From contig JAEWFB010000302.1 in the NCBI GenBank assembly GCA_023389095.1, positions 1 to 5,907 on the forward strand: a DNA stretch of 5,907 nucleotides. Direction: 5' to 3'. Under the pieces are notes generated by a model. That model saw only the letters and a list, made by a program, of their open reading frames with translations. It ran no database searches and was not told the DNA's origin. How positions within the stretch are numbered: the stretch's first letter is position 1; each line of letters starts with the position of its first letter. Shown in pieces: positions 5,878-5,907 of the stretch. Source of the stretch: Actinomycetes bacterium. Lineage in GTDB: Bacteria; Actinomycetota; Actinomycetes; Actinomycetales; Dermatophilaceae. Position numbers and translations under genes: made by a program.

Positions 5878-5907
5878 TCACCGGACCGTGAGCGTCACCG
5901 CCCTCGA
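5878..5907 (-). CDS. Possible C-terminal tail of a converging gene (partial)
   Basis: Read on the minus strand from the right edge, the last nine codons are SRAVTLTVR, followed by TGA (bases 5880-5878). The tail reads like a closing beta-strand, and every sense codon ends in G or C. A converging gene would explain why the hairpin at 5799-5830 is symmetrical. Nine codons are too few to be sure, and no product can be named. Confidence 0.3.
   Translation of the reverse strand, partial: SRAVTLTVR

Noticed and set aside
1..5907. tRNA or rRNA genes, CRISPR arrays, insertion sequences, attachment sites
   Set aside because: No cloverleaf, spaced direct-repeat array, transposase or recombinase frame, or terminal inverted repeat could be found by reading both strands.

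Overview
The window looks like chromosomal DNA from a high-GC actinobacterium. GC is very high throughout, third codon positions in the coding frames are almost all G or C, GTG starts are used, and the small membrane proteins and DoxX protein at the edges are of types familiar from actinomycetes. The exact genus cannot be set from the sequence; a member of the Micrococcales is only a guess.

Layout, left to right. (1) About 1-128: the last 41 codons of an unrecognised plus-strand gene. (2) 191-705: two tiny membrane-protein genes that overlap by 3 bases (GTGA junction); the second resembles small ArfB/ArfC-type channel accessory proteins. (3) 706-902: a 197-base gap with a short GC hairpin and a weak promoter candidate. 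(4) 903-4974: a two-gene operon and the main content of the window. Its first gene encodes a 937-residue protein whose last 260 or so residues are a clear McrB-type AAA+ GTPase. Its second gene, 25 bases downstream, encodes a 410-residue McrC-family protein with a PD-(D/E)xK nuclease core. (5) 4975-5122: a promoter region containing a perfect inverted repeat (TACTAC-5-GTAGTA) over the likely -10 box. (6) 5123-5716: a four-helix DoxX-family membrane protein. (7) 5717-5907: a strong 14-bp hairpin terminator, then what may be the last nine codons of a gene running in from the right on the minus strand.

The McrB/McrC pair is best read as a type IV (modification-dependent) restriction system or a close relative in anti-phage defence. 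In the studied McrBC system, the N-terminal part of McrB recognises modified DNA, the AAA+ part forms GTP-driven rings that translocate DNA, and McrC stimulates the GTPase and cuts. No methyltransferase is present, as expected for type IV. The unusual part is the roughly 680 residues ahead of the GTPase motor, which do not match any recognition domain I can name with confidence. They include a helical N-terminal region, a beta-rich middle region and a helix-rich segment just before the motor. If the window holds something undescribed, this N-terminal half, and therefore the target the system senses, is the best candidate. The flanking genes look like ordinary housekeeping or membrane genes, so the operon may be a defence insertion between them, but no recombinase, repeat boundary or attachment site is visible.
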